Shown: positions 1-28,900 of the stretch, one piece after another
Layout: every line of letters begins with the position of its first letter
Position numbering within the stretch: the first letter of the stretch is position 1
DNA from: Eleginops maclovinus
Taxonomy: Eukaryota; Chordata; Actinopteri; Perciformes; Eleginopidae
Assembly: GCF_036324505.1 (NCBI RefSeq)
Contig: NC_086360.1
Span: 13,076,293-13,140,292, forward strand
DNA: 64,000 nucleotides
Direction: 5' to 3'
Notes under the pieces: model-generated
Told to the model about the DNA's origin: nothing
The model's input: the letters and a program-made list of their open reading frames with translations, nothing else
Database searches by the model: none
Position numbers and translations under genes: made by a program

Positions 1-1277
1 ATGATAATGATGACAGCATGCAGTGCAGTGATGGTTGCCCTTGGTTTCTTATGTTTTTCTGCAGAACTTGCTTCCGTAGTTAGTCATGTCTGCGGTCTTT
101 TCATTGAGAGAAAATCACAAAAGGCTCCCATGTGAACCTAAGAGTAGCCACATAAAGATATAAATGACTAAATTGCACAGCATGAAAACAGATGAAAGAC
201 ACTTAAAATGATTGAAGAAGTGTTCACAATTCTTTATTTCAGATCCAAGCTTCACAAGACACACGTTTCCTTATTCTTATCTACTTTAGTTTGACAGTCA
301 GTAAATATCAGTTTTCCCCCGAAACAATTATTGTGGCGTAAATAATTGATGACATTAATATGATGAAGATAACTATGAAAAATGTGAAAAGAAGGAAACA
401 ATGCTATCAATCTAATTCATTTAGATGTTTATTATTGGGGAAGGAGACAAAGTGAGAATGAAAAGAAATACACATTATTTAATGGAGCTGGATTATATTC
501 TCATAGTTGTATTACTAACGTGATATCAATGTTAAATGTTGTAAGTGTTACAGTTATTAATGTCGGTCTGTCATAACGATATTTTCCTGTTGTTGCTTTT
601 CACTTTTGAAATACATCTTGCTATATTTGAGAGATATTTATATATTTTGTGGATACATTGTTTCATCACGTCTGAGTTTTTTCAATTTATTTAGGCCTTA
701 ATTCAAAGGATCTGGAAACAAAGAAACACAGAATGAAAGAGTTTTACACTTTCTTAAACCTGAAAAACTTAGATATAATGGACTTTGTTCTGATGATTGA
801 AGTCAGATGCCCAAAACCCACATAAGTGGGTTACATATATGCTTTGCAAAGTTACTGCATGTGTTTATTTTGATGTCAGTGTTGAAACGTGTCATCCATC
901 TTCCTACACGTGATGCATCAGTCAGTCTGTTTTTAAATGAAGCCTAGCAGAATGGAGAGTGATGGGTTTCCTGCCATGAGATTGTGGGTAGTGGCCTTCA
1001 GTGTATTTTTAAACACTCTTAAGGAATAGGACTTAGAGGATAGCAAGTACTGGCCAGAGAGCAGTAATAATTAATGAAGGTTTATATAGAAAGCACAAGA
1101 AAGCCAGGTGAAGATGCCTTGGTCATTACTCTTATGTATGTGCTCTTATTGCTGCTTTTTATCCTCTTCTCTGTCGTCCTTGTGCTCCTCTGATCTTTCT
1201 TTTTCTTATTTGTTCAGTTATTGGCTCAGTCTTATTCCTATCTAACCCTACCTCTCTTTCTCTGCATCTCTTTTTAG
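1..1277 (+). other. commd10: commd10 intron (partial, 3' part)
   Basis: AT-rich non-coding DNA upstream of the penultimate commd10 exon. The last ~130 bases (from about 1145) become pyrimidine-rich and end in a TTTTTAG acceptor at 1277. I looked for the preceding COMM-domain exon and did not find it, so it should lie left of the window. No repeat of note was seen. Confidence 0.7.
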
Positions 1278-1337
1278 GTTCAAGAAGATGTCTTTGTGGA
1301 TTTTAACCACCAGGAGCTGGTTGACTTCTACAATAAG
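1278..1337 (+). CDS. commd10: commd10, penultimate coding exon (COMM domain)
   Basis: This 60-nt, 20-codon exon encodes VQEDVFVDFNHQELVDFYNK, part of the C-terminal COMM domain of COMMD10. Family knowledge: COMMD proteins form a ring that joins CCDC22 and CCDC93 in the Commander complex, acting in endosome-to-surface recycling and NF-kB control. In the sequence, a pyrimidine tract and TTTTTAG acceptor precede the exon, and AAG|GTCTGT is the donor. Both borders are phase 0. The remembered human protein has a closely similar run here, with ELFDFYNK matching ELVDFYNK. The next exon, 239 bases on, continues exactly where the human protein does. The donor is weak, with C at +3. The rest of the gene lies left of the window. 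The identification is strong because the two exons together reproduce the unmistakable C-terminus. Confidence 0.9.
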
Positions 1338-1576
1338 GTCTGTTATTTGTGTGTGATCTAGTGTGTGTGTAAGAATGTGTTCTGTGTCAGTGCCTATCTT
1401 CCATGTTGCATTTCATCCTGATTGACAGACATTGCCTGACAAAATCCATCTTCCTGCCTGTCTACTCATTCTTTTAATGGCTTATTTTTATTTTGTCTTG
1501 ACTTCCCATGAATTTGTGTGTTTCTTGTGTGTATTTTTTTTAGCAAACACCCAACATTTTCTCTTCTTTCTTCCAG
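1338..1576 (+). other. commd10: commd10 last intron (239 bp)
   Basis: A short phase-0 intron running from GTCTGT to TTCTTTCTTCCAG. It is T/G-rich and contains no recognisable element. Confidence 0.85.
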
Positions 1577-1615
1577 CTTGAAATCGTGCAAGGCCAGTTG
1601 GATTCCTTGACTTGA
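1577..1615 (+). CDS. commd10: commd10, terminal coding exon
   Basis: Twelve codons plus TGA, encoding LEIVQGQLDSLT. The human protein, from memory, ends LETIQAQLDSLT. This closes the last helix of the COMM domain, which mediates COMMD-COMMD assembly. The exon follows a strong polypyrimidine tract and CAG acceptor (CTTCTTTCTTCCAG). It is in phase 0 with the exon ending at 1337, so the joined frame is open to the stop. The 3' UTR begins at 1616 and meets a long CA repeat within 20 bases. The protein end shows no truncation or frameshift. Confidence 0.93.
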   Translation, partial: LEIVQGQLDSLT

Positions 1616-1634
1616 TGCCTGATGCTCTCTCGTA

Positions 1635-1769
<135 letters not shown>

Positions 1770-2223
1770 AGTGTTTTTGCTGACAGGTATGCCAGCTGTT
1801 AGAGGCCTAGCAATTCCAATTTATGGTCTGATTTATTTAAGATGTCAAACGTTGAAGGAAGGCGTTTGTTTCCCCTATGAGCTTCTTTCATTCCAGGTTT
1901 GTGCTCTTAATTTAAAGAGGCCATTGATATTAATCTGCCTGTACTTGGAATTTGTATGTCTTCATCAAGGAGATGAAGGGAAAATTACCCATGTCAATAC
2001 AAAGTATACTGCAACACATTTCTTTGTAACTTGTCTATATCCAGCCAGGATTTACTAACTTAATTGCCCTTAAAAATAGTCACAATGAGATTTATAAAAA
2101 TATGTCAATAGTCAATGATTTCACCATTAGAAAACAGGCAGTTAAAAAGAAAGTGCATTTTATTGTGAGTAATAACAAATGGATTTTGTAACTATGCATA
2201 GGAAGTAATGCTGATGCTATTCT

Positions 2224-2229
2224 AATAAA
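2224..2229 (+). terminator. commd10: Candidate commd10 poly(A) signal
   Basis: Canonical AATAAA, the first I see after the stop codon on this strand, about 610 bases downstream. GT-rich DNA follows and could act as a downstream element. Confidence 0.5.
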
Positions 2230-2350
2230 ATGTGGGGAGGTGAAATTCTTCCAAGCTGTTGTTATTTAGTGAAGGCTCATTATTTCTCATTAAGACCAAC
2301 CTGGACTGCTGGTTCAACAGATGGGGGTTCTGGGACGCACATCGGACCTC

Positions 2351-14335
<11,985 letters not shown>

Positions 14336-14542
14336 TAAGATTTTTTATAAAATTATGCTTGAAAAAAACTTTATTTTCAAAGACATTCCTGATGTTTTGT
14401 TTTCTCTGTTTTTTTGGAGAAAGTGTCTGTTAAGATTTGGAAAATCAGCCGGCAAAGTTATATTATATTTTATTGTAGTTTTTAACAATAGTGATTATAC
14501 AAGTCAAAGGAGGCTTTGTCATCTTCTCTGTCTGTTTGTGAC
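14336..14542 (+). repeat. Left arm of ~207-bp inverted repeat
   Basis: Starts TAAGATTTTTTATAAAATTA and ends CTGTCTGTTTGTGAC. Read on the opposite strand, 15910-16115 matches it along its whole length with scattered mismatches and a few single-base gaps. Shared landmarks include TTTTCAAAGACATT, GAAAGTGTCTGTT, GATTATACAAGTCAAA and GAGGCTTTGTCATCTTCTCT. Not coding. It may be a pair of terminal repeats of one element or two copies of a dispersed repeat. Confidence 0.85.
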
Positions 14543-15907
<1,365 letters not shown>

Positions 15908-15909
15908 CA

Positions 15910-16115
15910 GACACAAACAGGCAGAGAAGATGACAAAGCCTCATTTGACTTGTATAATCATTATTGTTAAAATTACAATGAAAAATCACATATATTTGCC
16001 AGCTGATTCTCCAAATCTCAACAGACACTTTCTAAAAAAGAAAAAGAGAAAACAAAACGTCAGAAATGTCTTTGAAAATACAGTTTTTTCAAGGATAATT
16101 TTATAAAAATTCTTA
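15910..16115 (-). repeat. Right arm of ~207-bp inverted repeat
   Basis: Reverse complement of the arm at 14336-14542. Both arms have sharp ends: similarity stops outward at TAAGA and inward at TGTTTGTG. The inner end of this arm abuts the TG tract. The flanking octamers (CTGAGAAA left, CTGGGGAA right) match at 6 of 8 positions, too weak to call a target-site duplication. Confidence 0.85.
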
Positions 16116-19100
16116 CTGGGGAACCAGTAACAACATGATCAAAAGATTCTTTAAAATAAATCTAAATATTGCTTCCTGAGGTTTAAAATCTTCCTCAGTT
16201 GTGTTTAATTGGGTACCGTGTTCAAATCCTTTAATTAAAATGAACACGTAGGTTCAGACAGTGCTGGCATACTCCATTGTTAGCATTGCTGTTGTTATTC
16301 CTGCTGTTGTATCAAATGTTGATACATTCTGATATATATTGGTTTATGGCAGAAGACTACAGGTTTAAACATGGAAACTATATCTGAGATTATGGATTTG
16401 CGAAGAAGTGAGTTTAGCAGACCTCTGTAGCATCTCATCACTTATGAAAGCTAGCACTAGTTGTGTGAGAGAGAAAGAAAGGGGCTCCTTTGGGCATGGG
16501 GGGGAGGAAATTAGGGTGTTGTGTGTTTGCTTTGTGGTAAGAAGATGTCAAGAATGAGACGTCTAATTAAAATAATTATGTTTGATTTCTGTCTTTGCTA
16601 CCAAAACAAATTAACTACCTACATCATTTTGGATAAATGTTCACATCCAGTGACCTTTTAGGAGAATAAACTGTGAATTAAAATGATCTAATTTATAATC
16701 AGCATCTTTGAGGACAAATTTTTTTTTCAGCTCATAATCTGTAAAAGGGCAGCTTGTGTCTAGCCGGAAGAAGATTAACATTTTACGTAAATTATATCAC
16801 ACAGACTTTGCCTATCCATCATTGGATCAAGGCAACACTCGCTGGTGTCAGCCATAATCAAGCCATCACTTCTTTCGCATTTGTTTGTTACAGAAGTCTC
16901 ACACTTTCAGTGGTTAGAGAAGCTTTGTGTGTTTATCTTATCAACACGAGGAAGGAGTATTCTCTGAGCTGCACTTCATCCATCAGCGCTACTGTGCTAT
17001 GGACCTCTTCACACACTTGTCACAATATTTAGATAATCAAGAATTATGTAAGAGATGGTAAAGGCTGCACTGCACTTGTTGTAAATGAGCTTGTCTCTGA
17101 GGAGTAAACATAAATGAGGGGGTGTCTGATCGAACGTTTCAGACGGAGCTATTTGTTCTCTCAGGCTTAACAGATACGTGGCGTGCAAGTATTAGAGGGT
17201 TCATGATGATGAAAAACACTTTGCAACATGCCTGATTACCACCCATCCAACCGTTGTGAACTACTGTAATCGTGTGATCTATCGGCTAATGTGCAGCATG
17301 TGCATGAGCCATGTGTGAGAACCAGAGGGAACACATGCTGCTGATGTGCCGCTTTACATCTGCAACATGTTTAAGACTCTGCCGTCAGCTGTTTATGTTG
17401 GTGAGGGGTGTCTGTGTGTCACCCTGCAAGGTGGATGTGTTCACATGTGACATGGTTAAACATCTGTTTAATGTTCATTATTGACAACAACAATTCAAGA
17501 TTTATTTTCATGGATGAGATGGAATCATACTATAGTGGGAAACAATGGGTACTAACACTGATACCTGAAAATGTTTTTTTTACATAAATGATCTATAACA
17601 GTTTATTTGACAAATGCATGAAAGTGAAACTGTGTAGATGTATTATTGTGCATTACATGTGTAAAGAAGTGTATACTTTTTGGGTTGTTTGACTTTCTAC
17701 AGTCTCTTGCCTTATAAGATTTTTCTGCACCAAAGTGTCCCTGAAATTATCTTGACATAAGGCCTAAGGTGCTTAATTTGAGAATGTAAATGTTCAACTA
17801 ATTTGGCCATTCAGCCTGCAAGCTCCCTAACCCTTATTTATGTCTGATTACGTCAATGTGCGATTAGAGTGGCTCATAGTCCCGGCCATTCATGTCAAAC
17901 TAGAGGGTGTAATGCTGACGTTATTTTCTATCAAGTCTTTCATGAAAAAAAAGAGAGACAGCAAACTCTGAGCGCGAAAACAAGTGTCACGCACTGATTG
18001 AGGAAAACAAAAACGTCTGAAAAAGGACACCCAAGTAGAGTGGTGCTAGAGAAGTCAGAAGATTTTCAAAGTCCTTATAGATGCCCTACAGTATGGATCA
18101 CAAATGTCTGTCTGAAAAGAAATCCATCCTAAAGTTGTTGAGATATTTCAGTCTTGACCAAAATGCTTGCGTGTCGGTGAATACTGGTTGTAAAATTCAT
18201 TCATTTGTATGTCTTGTGGTTCTAATTCAGTATTCATCCTAATTCTTGAAAACACACCCAAAACTATATTGTTTGTGTCAATGATAGTATGATGGTGGCA
18301 AAATAGGAACAGCTGAACACCATTTGCAGGTCCAAATTACCCATAAACACAGCCAGAAAAGCTGTTGAGTAGGCCTAATCAAAAAGAGAAAATGGGAAAA
18401 TCATTTTGTTTTTCTGAAATCACCCCTGCTCATATGGTCATTTTAAAGCCATCACACTATAAAAACCCTAGCCCTTGACCACACTGTATATGCTATCTTA
18501 TTTGTCTACAATGTGCTCTATCTGTGCTTATACATCAAGCAATAAACCATGATCAGAAGTTATGTATTCACATGATTTTATAATCCATACCATAATAAAA
18601 ATTGGTGTTGCTCACTTTCTGATAGCAAAAAGTATATATATATCGGTATAGGTTTGATTCCAACCTACAGACTTTGTTTCATGTCTCCCTCTGCTCATCT
18701 CTCCTGTCATTCTCGTCCATGCCTTCTAGTATTAAAGCAGAGATGTCCCTCAAAATAGTCTATCTCTCTTGCCGTATAACATCTGTTCAGGACATCCCCT
18801 GTTGGTTATTCCATCCAGTCTTTTTTCGGTATTTGCAGCCCGTGATTCATGTGTCAAAGAGCTTGTGTTTTTTTCTGAGGAAGTAAAAACATGTAAACAC
18901 TGAGGAGTCAAATAAGAGTCGCAGCTCTATGTTTTATTCATTGCTGCTCTTCCATAAGACCATGATTTCACTTGCAACGCCGCTCTTTCCAGAGAACATT
19001 TCAGAGAGCTGTCCATGACAATCAGACCTCCTTAGTCCTTCGCCATCTGCTGGTGTGGTGAAGGGAGCATGGTCAGATGTTCCCCGGGGAGCAGGGGCCT

Positions 19101-19815
19101 TCTCTGGGCTTGGGGCCTGCCTGCGAGGCACCCTAACCAGACAGAGCCACAGACATCATCCTCAGGCTACAGCGTGACCCATAATGCACTCCATTGGCCA
19201 ATCCGGCGCCATCCTCTACCAGAATATCCTTCTGCAGAGGTCTGAGACTTATGAATGGCATTTTAGTGTTTGCTCACTACAATGAACTTTACCAATCATA
19301 CTTTTAATATTCAGAAACCTAAAACTTATGTCATAAAATTCATGTTAGCATGATTGGAATAGCTCTCATCCACTGAACAGTGATCATATTAATTTAGATA
19401 TTGATCTTTTTTTTATTTCTATTTCAGGTCCCACACAGATTTGGGTTTCACATAACTGAATCATTTATTGTAAAAGGGGTAAAAAATATATTTTTACAAC
19501 ATCTAAATAGCAGTAAATATTAAAGACCTAATCCCTCATAAGGTAAGATTTGAACTTTTTTTAAATTTCTCTTTTTCAGTTACCCGAAAATAAGTGTTTG
19601 ATAAATTGAGCCACACTTTATGTAAATGTATTTATTATGTAAGGTGAGATATAAATCCTGTTCTGTAAATTAGAATATAAAATCCAACCACCGCGGTCTG
19701 AGCTCATGTGAATGTGTGTCTTAGTGTGTGAAAATGTGTGCATGTTTTAAGTTACTTTGAGGTTCTGATGTTCTCACAGTAATTCAGCTGCTCCCCCACT
19801 ATACACCTCTATCTA
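16116..19815. other. Intergenic DNA, no gene recognised
   Basis: AT-rich, without repeats of note. A GC-richer island at about 18990-19215 stands out and carries a CTCF-like core. Segment 17800-17950 has balanced, non-repetitive composition of the kind seen in conserved non-coding elements, but conservation cannot be judged from one sequence. Confidence 0.55.
19040..19053 (-). promoter_or_regulatory. CTCF-like core motif
   Basis: On the - strand this reads CCAGCAGATGGCGA, matching 13 of 14 positions of the published CTCF core CCASYAGRKGGCRS. It sits in a local GC-rich island within AT-rich DNA. Occupancy is an inference. Confidence 0.4.
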
Positions 19816-19964
<149 letters not shown>

Positions 19965-19982
19965 CACCTGCACCTGCACCTG
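19965..19982 (+). repeat. (CACCTG)3 tandem E-boxes
   Basis: Three back-to-back CACCTG hexamers. CACCTG/CAGGTG is the binding core of ZEB and Snail factors, but here it may be only the degenerate edge of a microsatellite. Confidence 0.8.
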
Positions 19983-20117
19983 CCTTTCTGTCTGCCTTCT
20001 CCTTACTATCTCCAGCAGCCAGGGAGACACTTAACATCTGGAGAGGGACCAAGCTACGTTGTGATAAAAGCCTCTGAGGGGAGTGAGAGCAAGAGAGAGA
20101 GACAAAACCCAAGGTGA

Positions 20118-20119
<2 letters not shown>

Positions 20120-20178
<59 letters not shown>
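20120..20178 (+). repeat. (TG)29 microsatellite
   Basis: Pure TG tract of 59 bp between unique segments. Confidence 0.97.
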
Positions 20179-20181
<3 letters not shown>

Positions 20182-20570
20182 ACAAATTGCAAGGGTTTTG
20201 TGTATGTTCATGTGTGTGGGGGAGGGTGAATTTGAACTGAGATACAGATATACTTGCAGAGAAACACTGGAGGAGGGAAAACGGAGAGGAGGTGAAAAAT
20301 AAAGGCTTTTCTCCTATGAGTGCTTTGCTGAAACCGAACTGGTAACCCCCAGCGCCGTGAGCACATTAAATGGATGAGGGCCAGCAGGCATGTAAATGGA
20401 TGGACAAGATGAAAGGCAGGGGATGGAGGGTGAAAGGAAAGACGAAGTAGAATAAGAAAAAGAGGAGAAGGTGAGCAGAAGACAGCCAAGAACAGCTGGG
20501 GAAAATGCGAGGGATGAAGAGAGAGGAGATGACCCCTGGGGAGCCTCATCTCCCACATCAATTATGGAAG

Positions 20571-22156
<1,586 letters not shown>

Positions 22157-22307
22157 AAAAGAGGGGGTGTTGGTCCAACCTGGTGTACAGTATGAATTTC
22201 CATCTGGAGTGACAGGAAATCAATGTGCAAGTGCAGCAGATTGTACTCTGGAACTGGATGCAGCTGAAGTATAATCACCTCACCACTGACCTTCAGGGCT
22301 TCAGATA

Positions 22308-22450
<143 letters not shown>

Positions 22451-22462
22451 CACACACAAACA

Positions 22463-23505
<1,043 letters not shown>

Positions 23506-25589
23506 ATGAATGCATAGAGTTTACAAATATCTGGCAGCTGTGTCCCATAGCTCTGAGGTTTAAGTGACAGGTTGGTGGCTGAGCTGATAGCAGGGAGAGA
23601 TGCAGGGATTTGATAGCAGGGTGCAGGGGCGAGGAGGGGAGGAAAGATGCAAGATGATGCAACATTGATGGGGGAAGGTGAAGAGGAAGGAAGAAAGTAT
23701 CTAGATACTGTTAGAGGGTGAAGGGCAAGAAGAATGACCACTGAAGGACAGATAGAGGCTGTGAATATGTCTGCTATCAGTTACTGAATATTTACATATG
23801 TGTAACGTAAAGCATATTTTAGAGTTAGATTCGGCTCTTAACAACATTATCATTTAAGGCTTGAATCCTATTGTGTTGTTTCTTATTAATGTTACGTCCT
23901 TCAACTTTTCCTAAGGATTAGATTTTATATAATAAAGAATAGAGGTATATTATATGATACTCAGAGTGTAGTTCATAAAGCTGAAATCCGGATAATGGAT
24001 TTCAATTTTAATGCATTATACTGATGAACAGCAAAAAAATAGCTGGCAACATCAGCTTCATTTATTTACATACTGTTTGTGTTGTTTACATTGTATAGAC
24101 AGGTCATTTACAAGTTAAGTTAGTTACAGATTCAGTTTAAATAAGGATATTGCTCTTCCTGCTTGTTGTCTGGGTCGGCATTCATTTTTGACAATGTGTG
24201 TGTTTGTGTGTTGCTTGCTGGCCCTTATACATGCAATGTGAATGTGTTTGTGTGTGTATGAGTGTGTGTGTGTTGGCTCAGCCGCACCCAGGCAGAGCAG
24301 ATGGCCTGTTCTTTACCTTCTCCTCGTCACACATCATGTGATTATGGCTTCAGGTTATCTGTGCAATAATTATCAACACAGAGTTGTGTGGTCTGAATTA
24401 AATATAGAGTAGCAGCATCATGGCATCAACAGCAGGGTGTGTGTGCCCGACCGAGGACCACACAACGTCAGCACAGGCGGAGATAAAGGTGAACCTGCGT
24501 GTGGGATGGAAATAGCATTTTTTATTTTTGGAACATACTTAATTATGTTTTAAAATCTCAAAAGGAAGTACATTAGAACTGCACTCACAATCCAGGCAGG
24601 TCAGTGAATAAATATATAATTAAGTGGAAACTATTTTAGTGCTTGAGTCAAACTTGCCATCTGTTTTCCTTTGAATTTGGAAATTATAACAGCTCGAAGG
24701 TATTGAATTTATTTAAAGAGTTAATGTGAAACACAAAAAGTGTTGTTCCCTCTTTTTTTCATTCCTTTAGAGAAAATGTTCATTTTTTGATGCTGGAAAG
24801 TTGAAATGTTCATTCATAAATCTTTAAAAGGTGCTACAAACTATGCTGGACTCTTTAGGGGAGGCTTAAAGCTCCACTACCCAGCAGCCTGAAACATTTT
24901 GGGTTTATTTCATATCAGTGTTTGTGAATGCACCACTGCCCGACTATTTGACCAGCCTCACAAAAAACTCTCTCCAGATGGCCAGTCCTGCTCTGGCTCA
25001 GTGTCCCTGCAGAGGCCTGGATAGCAGAAATTAGCCAACCTCCTAACAAAGCCTCAGCTGCAAAAGGTAAATTAATTGTTCAGACCGATGGCAAAATATG
25101 TTCAACCATGTCATAGTTTAAATTTAATGCAATTCCAATTGAGATTTCTCGATGTTTAGGGTCCACTTGAAAGTGATTGCTCTTGGTAATACTCCAGAAT
25201 AAGTAATATATAGTGAACATACTCATAACACAAAAAAGTGTGCAGCTATGAGTAGTTCTATGTGTCAAAGTACGACACATTCGTCTAGTTTTCGACAGCT
25301 GTTTTTATGCTTTGTTACACAACATGGTGGAGAAAGAGAGCACACATGGTAAACAGGGAAGGAAATGAATCATTACCCACATTTAAACCCATGACCTTTG
25401 ATGTTACTGGGGTGTACATAAATGCCAGTGGGACATCCCAGTGGTGTTTTCCTACAACTTAAATTTGCATGATTTAGATTCTCGTAACTTAATAAGTGAA
25501 TTAGATTTGACACATGTTCGGTTTTGCCATGTAAGGATTCAGGGATGTTCAGAAGTGCTGTATGTGTCATGAGGATGTACATGCAAGGA

Positions 25590-25591
<2 letters not shown>
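23506..25591. other. Intergenic DNA, nothing recognised
   Basis: About 2 kb, AT-rich. A purine-rich patch follows the TG tract to about 23735. Segment 24270-24480 is GC-richer, non-repetitive and possibly regulatory, but unsupported beyond composition. Confidence 0.5.

Positions 25592-25686
<95 letters not shown>
25592..25686 (+). repeat. (GT)47 microsatellite
   Basis: Pure GT tract of 95 bp. A long CA tract follows after 103 bp. Confidence 0.98.
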
Positions 25687-25687
<1 letters not shown>

Positions 25688-25788
25688 CCTTGACCAACCG
25701 CCAGGCTGTAAGTCACAGCTGATGGATGGTACACAGCTCTTCATCCTAGATATGAGAGCAGAGGACACCGAGCCAGCTCAGACAGAGT

Positions 25789-25957
<169 letters not shown>

Positions 25958-28900
25958 CCTAGTTGTTATCAGAATCAGAATACCTAACTTGTGATTTGTT
26001 CTAATTGGAAATGTGCTTTTCATTCTGTATATTCAGTATATAGTGCTATAGTAGCAATATATCCATAAGACCCTGAAAAATGTATCTAAACCTCAAGGAT
26101 TGAAAGGTTTTGTAAAACAGTATATCATTTGAATGTATTGCTATCTAATTACAAATGCAGACAAACACTAAAAAGGACCTGACAGTTTTGAGTATTAACA
26201 ACATGCATGACAACGTTGTTGTTCACAAACTCAAACATCTAACTCATCATGGTAAAATTTCCCTTTTAAATTACATTGAAAGAGTCAGAAGCAAACTACA
26301 TGTAAGACAATATGTGAAAACACCAAAATGATACATTTAAAATAAAGCAGAAGCACTTTAAATGACACACAGTGCTGTTGAATATACATGATCTTATTTT
26401 TAGATGAGGGAGTTATGGCACATGCCTTTCGACACATCTGAATGTCCTATAGTGTTTCATGTACTGACAATAAATTTCATTTTGACCTTGAAACCCAGTA
26501 TAAAGAACACATCCAGTACGTCAATATTTTTAGTCTAATTATAGCTTTCTTTACTAGATAGTAATGCAGGATAATGTACAAGTGATGTGTTGAAGTGCTA
26601 ACTAACAGTCAGTTTATGCCTGTGGCACATCCAGTCTGTTTATTAACTCAATGTCTATTTTTATAGTGACATGTAGACCATGAACCAATGTACCACATCC
26701 TGTATAGCCTAAGGAAGTGTGTGTTGCCTGTCCCCATGGGCCCTTTAAAGTACATACTGAAGAGTTTAAGACACAAACAATTGTGCAATAAAATGACTGC
26801 AAACCTGCAGTGTGTATCAAAACGCAACCTACAAATCAGATATCACGTTGGCTTTTATACCTCTTCCTGCCTCTGATGATGGCAAGTACAGTGAAAAAAT
26901 AAAACGTAACATTTGCAAACAGCTCTAAATGTTTCCTTTTGTTCAGTAACTCCACTCTTATACTTCTACACAACAACTGTTTTTACCCAATCTTAATGTG
27001 GAATAATTGTGGTTTTGGATTAGCTTTTAAATCCCCTTGTAATCCTCTAATCCAGATCACTTAGGGCTTTTTTAGGGAAGATGTGTAAAAAAATGAGTCA
27101 TTATTAAAGTTTTACTTATAATGGGCAGGTTATAATTTGTTGTTAAATGGGTCTCTCTATACCCTCCCTTTACCCTCTCTACACCTGCTATCAGCTGCTT
27201 AGCAGCTTCTTCTCACATTTCTTAGTGCGGCAGAATACTCTGCAGGATTTTCTACAACTATTTCTCTGGGGAGTAGAGAGACTGCTTTCAGTGGCCACAT
27301 CTGTGGCTCCGTAATATAGGCCTTTTTTATATCAGAAGTGCAGTTTAGGACGACAGCCACCACTACACACAGCCACGCCTGCATACACTCACTGAATGCT
27401 TTGCTGATACCACACAGAGGCTGTGAGTGTGAAGATATGGGAGGTGGCTCATCTGGCAGAAGGGAAGTGCTTACACAGGCCTCAGCTTCAAGAAAACAGC
27501 TGAGTGACACACTAAAACTGTCTCATATGCACATATACTTAAAAAGAATATACAATGATGAGTGTGTCATATTTTAAGGCATCAATAACTTGGAATGTGG
27601 AGACAATCATTTTGTATTCTAACACATCATTTTGTTTATGTGCACACAGTATTTTCTTAGCAGATTACTGAGCCTGGTTAATCTGCATAATTTATCCCAA
27701 TGATGCACTTTTATAGCCTTCCCTATTTACAGTACCTAACATATGTTATTGTATTCTGCTAATATATTACATCTATCTTCATTAGTACACACATCTTCCG
27801 CAGATTTTCACCTTAAGATTATTTGAGTAAATAACATGAGGTGACCTCTCCACTACTCTCCGTCACGTGGGCGTGTTTCAACCTTGGTCGTCAGTCCGAG
27901 GCTGACTCTGCTCAACTGTGTCAGAGCCAAAGATGTTACACAAGCATCCGTTCTTCCCACATACTATGATCTTTTTCTTCCTGTTTTAATACACAAAGCC
28001 GGTGGACTGCTTGCCTCTTCCATTAGCTCTAATTGAAATGAAAAATATGTGCTGCTGAGGACACATTGCTCTAATGTAAAGTGAAAACAATTCAACCTTT
28101 TTGGTCCATTCTTGCTGAAAATTGTATGGATGTTTTCATTTGCACCAAGAGTGACATTGTACATCTGGCTACATCACAAGCAAACTACATGATATGCAAA
28201 GTATTTCAAATCTATCCCACCTGCCTATGCTGTAGATTTTCGCATGCACTTCCTACATCTTGTCCCATCTCAGTGTCAAGGCTTTCCTTTTTGTGTCTTC
28301 GATAGGTAAATATGGAGACAGAGAAATGATTGTCACACCAAGTCTTCACTTCAGGAAAATCTCCTTGGACAGCAGTTTTCAGATTTCTTGAGGTCAGACA
28401 GTTTTTCTCTTCAAGCTTGTAAGGTATCTGAAATGACCACAGGACTAATGATTTCCACTCAACCAATAATCCAGAAAAACATGCTTCTCTTTGCAGGGTG
28501 ACCCGACACACTCCACTATTGTGGGCATATGCATTGTAAAACATGCTTACACTTGCCTCTGTGATCCCACTTAGATGTTCTTGTTCTCAGGGTAGAGCTG
28601 ATGAAAGAGAAGCGCAATCTCACTCACCAGACAAGATATGTTTCCTGCTTTTGTGTCTGACAAGCCCAAACAATCCCCCATGACAACAGTTATCAGCAGC
28701 CATCAGGCACCATGTCTTCACAGTCAGGGTCCTTGTTGAATGACCAGCATGTGAAATGGATGGTTGATGGTTATCTTTAATAGGATGTTGCCATGTTTTC
28801 ATTTTCTAATGTGGGTCCATTTTTTGTAATCACAAGTGATATTCATTCAGATGCTTCTTTCTCTATGACTTTGAATTGATATATCTTTTTAATTTGGTCA

